Origin: Chelatococcus asaccharovorans
GTDB lineage: Bacteria; Pseudomonadota; Alphaproteobacteria; Rhizobiales; Beijerinckiaceae
Assembly (NCBI RefSeq): GCF_003201475.1
Contig: NZ_QJJK01000010.1
Location: forward strand, 186,001-250,000
DNA: 64,000 nt
Reading direction: 5' to 3'
In this document: positions 62,143 to 64,000 of the stretch, piece after piece
How the letters are laid out: each line of letters starts with the position of its first letter
Numbering within the stretch: position 1 is the first letter of the stretch
Position numbers and translations under genes: made by a program
The notes under the pieces: generated by a model
Told to the model about the DNA's origin: nothing
Seen by the model: only the letters and a program-made list of their open reading frames with translations
The model's database searches: none

Positions 62143-64000
62143 GGTATCGCGACCGGGATTTGTGAGATGCGCGAGGAAAGTCCGGATCTCCTCGGGAGAG
62201 AAAGGCTTTTCGAGCACGGGGCAACCCGAATCTGCCAGAAAGCGTCCAGCCAGGGGTCCAAGCGTGTCGCCCGTCACGAAGCCCACCCGGTCGGCCAGAG
62301 GCGCGTACTGTTCCCGCAACCAATCGTAGAAAGCCGGGCCGTCGCCCGATGGCATGCGGATGTCGCAGAGGATGGCGTCAAAACGCCCGCCCCACGTTTC
62401 GATCTTGGCCTTCGCATCCTCGCCGTTCTGCGCGCGGGTCGTGACATAGCCGATACGACCGGCCACCTCCGCCAGGAGTTCCGCGATCGCCGCGTCGTCG
62501 TCGACGATGAGGACATGGTACGCAGGCATCGCCCGGGCAGCAGGCGCTAAGGTCTCGCGGATCGCCTCGCCGCCCTGAAGGGCAGGCTCGTATGGCAAAA
62601 GAAGGGTAAAGCGCGCACCGCCTTCTGGGGCATCATCAAGCCTCAAGCTCCCGCCATGGGCCTCCACCAGGCCGCGCGACACGGCCAGCCCGATGCCGGT
62701 CCCCGCCCCTTGCGGTTTGGTCGTGAAGAATGGGTCGAAGATGCGCCCCCGGATCGCTTCCGGCACGCCGGGCCCATTGTCGTCGACCGATAGCGAAACG
62801 GATCCGGCCTGCCGGTCGACTGCGATGCGCACGATGATCTTGCGATCCTCACCGCCCGCCTGCTCCAGCGCCTGCTGCGCATTGACGAGAAGATTGAGCA
62901 CGACCTGATGGATCTGGTTCTGATCCAGCAAGAGCTTCGGCAGGTCTTCAGGCCAATCGCGTTCGATCGCGATGCCTGACGCACACATCGTATAGGCGAG
63001 AAGCTCCAGGGCCTCCTCGACGACCGCTTCCAGCCGTGTCGGCGTACGCTCCGCCTCCCGCTGGCGGGCGATCGCGAGAAAGCTGCGTACAATCCGCGCA
63101 CAGCGATCGGCGGCCGTCGCGATCCGATCACAGCGCCGGGTCAGGTCATCCGAATCCGCGACGGCGAGGTTCTCCATCGCCTCCCGCAACATCATGGTCT
63201 GGCCGGTGACGATCGAGAGCGGATTGTTCAACTCGTGGGCGACGCCGGCCAGGAGCGATCCGAGCGCAGCGAGCTTTTCCTTCTGGTACAACGCATTGCG
63301 CTGCGCGCGGATCTCGGCCTCGGCCCGCTTCGCCGCCCGAAGATCGCGGATATGGGCGGCGAAGAGACGTCGACCGACGAGCGTGACGTCGGTGATGGTC
63401 AGCTCGATCGGGATCGTTTCACCCGTCGACAGGAGCGCAGGCAGTTCGAGACGTTTCCCGAGGACGCGGCTCGCGCCGGTCATGAGAAGGGATTTCAGGC
63501 CACGCTGGTGCGCGGCGCGATGTTCCGGCGGGATGATGAGGTCCGCGATCGGGCGGCCGATCACCGCATCCCGGCAGTAACCAAAGATCGTTTCAGCCGC
63601 CGGATTGAAATCGACGACCAATCCATCGCCGTCAATGACCACCACGCCATCAAGTGCCGCACGCACCACGGCCGCGTGATGGGCTTCCGTTGCCTTTTGC
63701 AAAGCCACCTGCTCGGCGAGCTCCTGCTCGCGCAGCTTCAGGTCGGTCAGGTCGCGGGCGATGCCAATGAAGCCGACGATCGCGCTATCCGCTGTCCGTC
63801 GATAGGGCGTGACCGTCTCCTGCACGTAGCGGCGGCCCCGTGACCCATAGTCGACCCACCCCTCCCAGCGGATGGCTTCGCCGCGGTGCAACCTGTCGAC
63901 CTGCGCGAGGCCCGGTCCGAGCGCGGCATCGCCGAGAACCGCGCGAATGGACCTGCCGACGAGCTGCGCCTCTGTAAGGCCGACAAAATCCAGGAATTCC
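62140..64000 (-). CDS. PAS-domain histidine kinase with C-terminal receiver (5' end beyond the window)
   Basis: This is a hybrid sensor kinase. The frame is open through the right edge, so the N-terminus is missing. An in-frame TTG at 63891 is not needed as a start because upstream codons read as PAS sequence (EFLDFVGLTEAQLVGRSIRA). A first PAS/PAC unit, then a second PAS domain (ALDGVVVIDGDGLVVDFNPA), is followed by the H-box GVAHELNNPLSIV and the ATPase lid DNGPGVPEAIRGRIFDPFF with GTGIGLAVS. The receiver has VDDDAA, the phospho-acceptor Asp in LCDIRMPSGDG and Lys in VLEKPFS. No transmembrane segment is visible in the part present. Its stop is provided by a family B repeat. Confidence 0.9.
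   Translation of the reverse strand, partial: EFLDFVGLTEAQLVGRSIRAVLGDAALGPGLAQVDRLHRGEAIRWEGWVDYGSRGRRYVQETVTPYRRTADSAIVGFIGIARDLTDLKLREQELAEQVALQKATEAHHAAVVRAALDGVVVIDGDGLVVDFNPAAETIFGYCRDAVIGRPIADLIIPPEHRAAHQRGLKSLLMTGASRVLGKRLELPALLSTGETIPIELTITDVTLVGRRLFAAHIRDLRAAKRAEAEIRAQRNALYQKEKLAALGSLLAGVAHELNNPLSIVTGQTMMLREAMENLAVADSDDLTRRCDRIATAADRCARIVRSFLAIARQREAERTPTRLEAVVEEALELLAYTMCASGIAIERDWPEDLPKLLLDQNQIHQVVLNLLVNAQQALEQAGGEDRKIIVRIAVDRQAGSVSLSVDDNGPGVPEAIRGRIFDPFFTTKPQGAGTGIGLAVSRGLVEAHGGSLRLDDAPEGGARFTLLLPYEPALQGGEAIRETLAPAARAMPAYHVLIVDDDAAIAELLAEVAGRIGYVTTRAQNGEDAKAKIETWGGRFDAILCDIRMPSGDGPAFYDWLREQYAPLADRVGFVTGDTLGPLAGRFLADSGCPVLEKPFSPEEIRTFLAHLTNPGRDT

Noticed and set aside
1-64000. CRISPR arrays, tRNA or rRNA genes
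   Set aside because: No regularly spaced direct repeats were found, and no T-loop/anticodon pattern or rRNA-like stretch was seen on reading either strand.

Overview
The window reads as chromosome (or a large replicon) of an alphaproteobacterium, most likely a member of the Hyphomicrobiales (Bosea/Chelatococcus/Mesorhizobium-like). The reasons are high G+C (60-base hand samples reach 72%), short operons with TGATG/ATGA start-stop overlaps, many dipeptide-type ABC transporters, and several copies of a palindromic intergenic mosaic repeat of the rhizobial RIME kind. No rRNA, tRNA or CRISPR was seen. Genus level is inference.

Left part (1-9400): an ACMSD-like amidohydrolase; a three-subunit molybdenum/FAD/Fe-S aldehyde oxidoreductase of the PaoABC type; a remnant of a sialidase-like gene beside a repeat; the chromate transporter ChrA; an orphan 5-oxoprolinase subunit A; and an SDR/NTF2-like operon divergent from an HxlR regulator, with small inverted repeats between them.

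Stress and repair block (9600-22300): a GNAT acetyltransferase, a beta-CASP metallo-beta-lactamase nuclease, the NHEJ pair Ku and LigD, a small membrane protein, an accessory FtsH protease, a DUF1801 protein, an FAD oxidoreductase, a small protein and a Crp/Fnr regulator. LigD is split by a frameshift. Deleting one 23-bp unit between two 15-bp direct repeats would restore one frame exactly.

Transport and catabolism (22300-42600): a dipeptide-type transporter without ATPases plus a DUF2817 peptidase-like protein; an amine-oxidase-like flavoprotein with a ThDP enzyme; and a complete Dpp-type transporter (binding protein, two permeases, two ATPases). Then come an AraC regulator, tryptophan 2,3-dioxygenase, kynureninase and an aldehyde dehydrogenase, divergent from a UbiD-type decarboxylase and a RidA-like protein. 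The two divergent promoter regions (29855-30075 and 40530-40698) share a motif, suggesting one regulon. An arylformamidase, the missing step between KynA and KynU, lies at 53484-54311.

Island (about 43200-53050): visibly lower G+C (42% in one 60-base sample) and bordered on both sides by mosaic repeats. It holds an isochorismatase-family hydrolase, an M29 aminopeptidase, a Dpp-type transporter without ATPases, a creatininase-family hydrolase, a PLP lyase, an M20 amidohydrolase and a GntR regulator. The same ATGCATATGCAT palindrome stands upstream of both the long operon and the M20 gene. The island looks like an acquired system for uptake and hydrolysis of a peptide- or amide-like compound.

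Right part (54500-64000): a P1B-type ATPase with an unusual membrane motif; PhnM convergent with a phosphonate transporter PhnC-D-E-E; and a PAS histidine kinase-receiver protein that runs off the right edge. At least five genes (GNAT, dppF-like, AraC, phnM, kinase) end in TAG stop codons that lie on the edge of, or at the junction with, a mosaic repeat.
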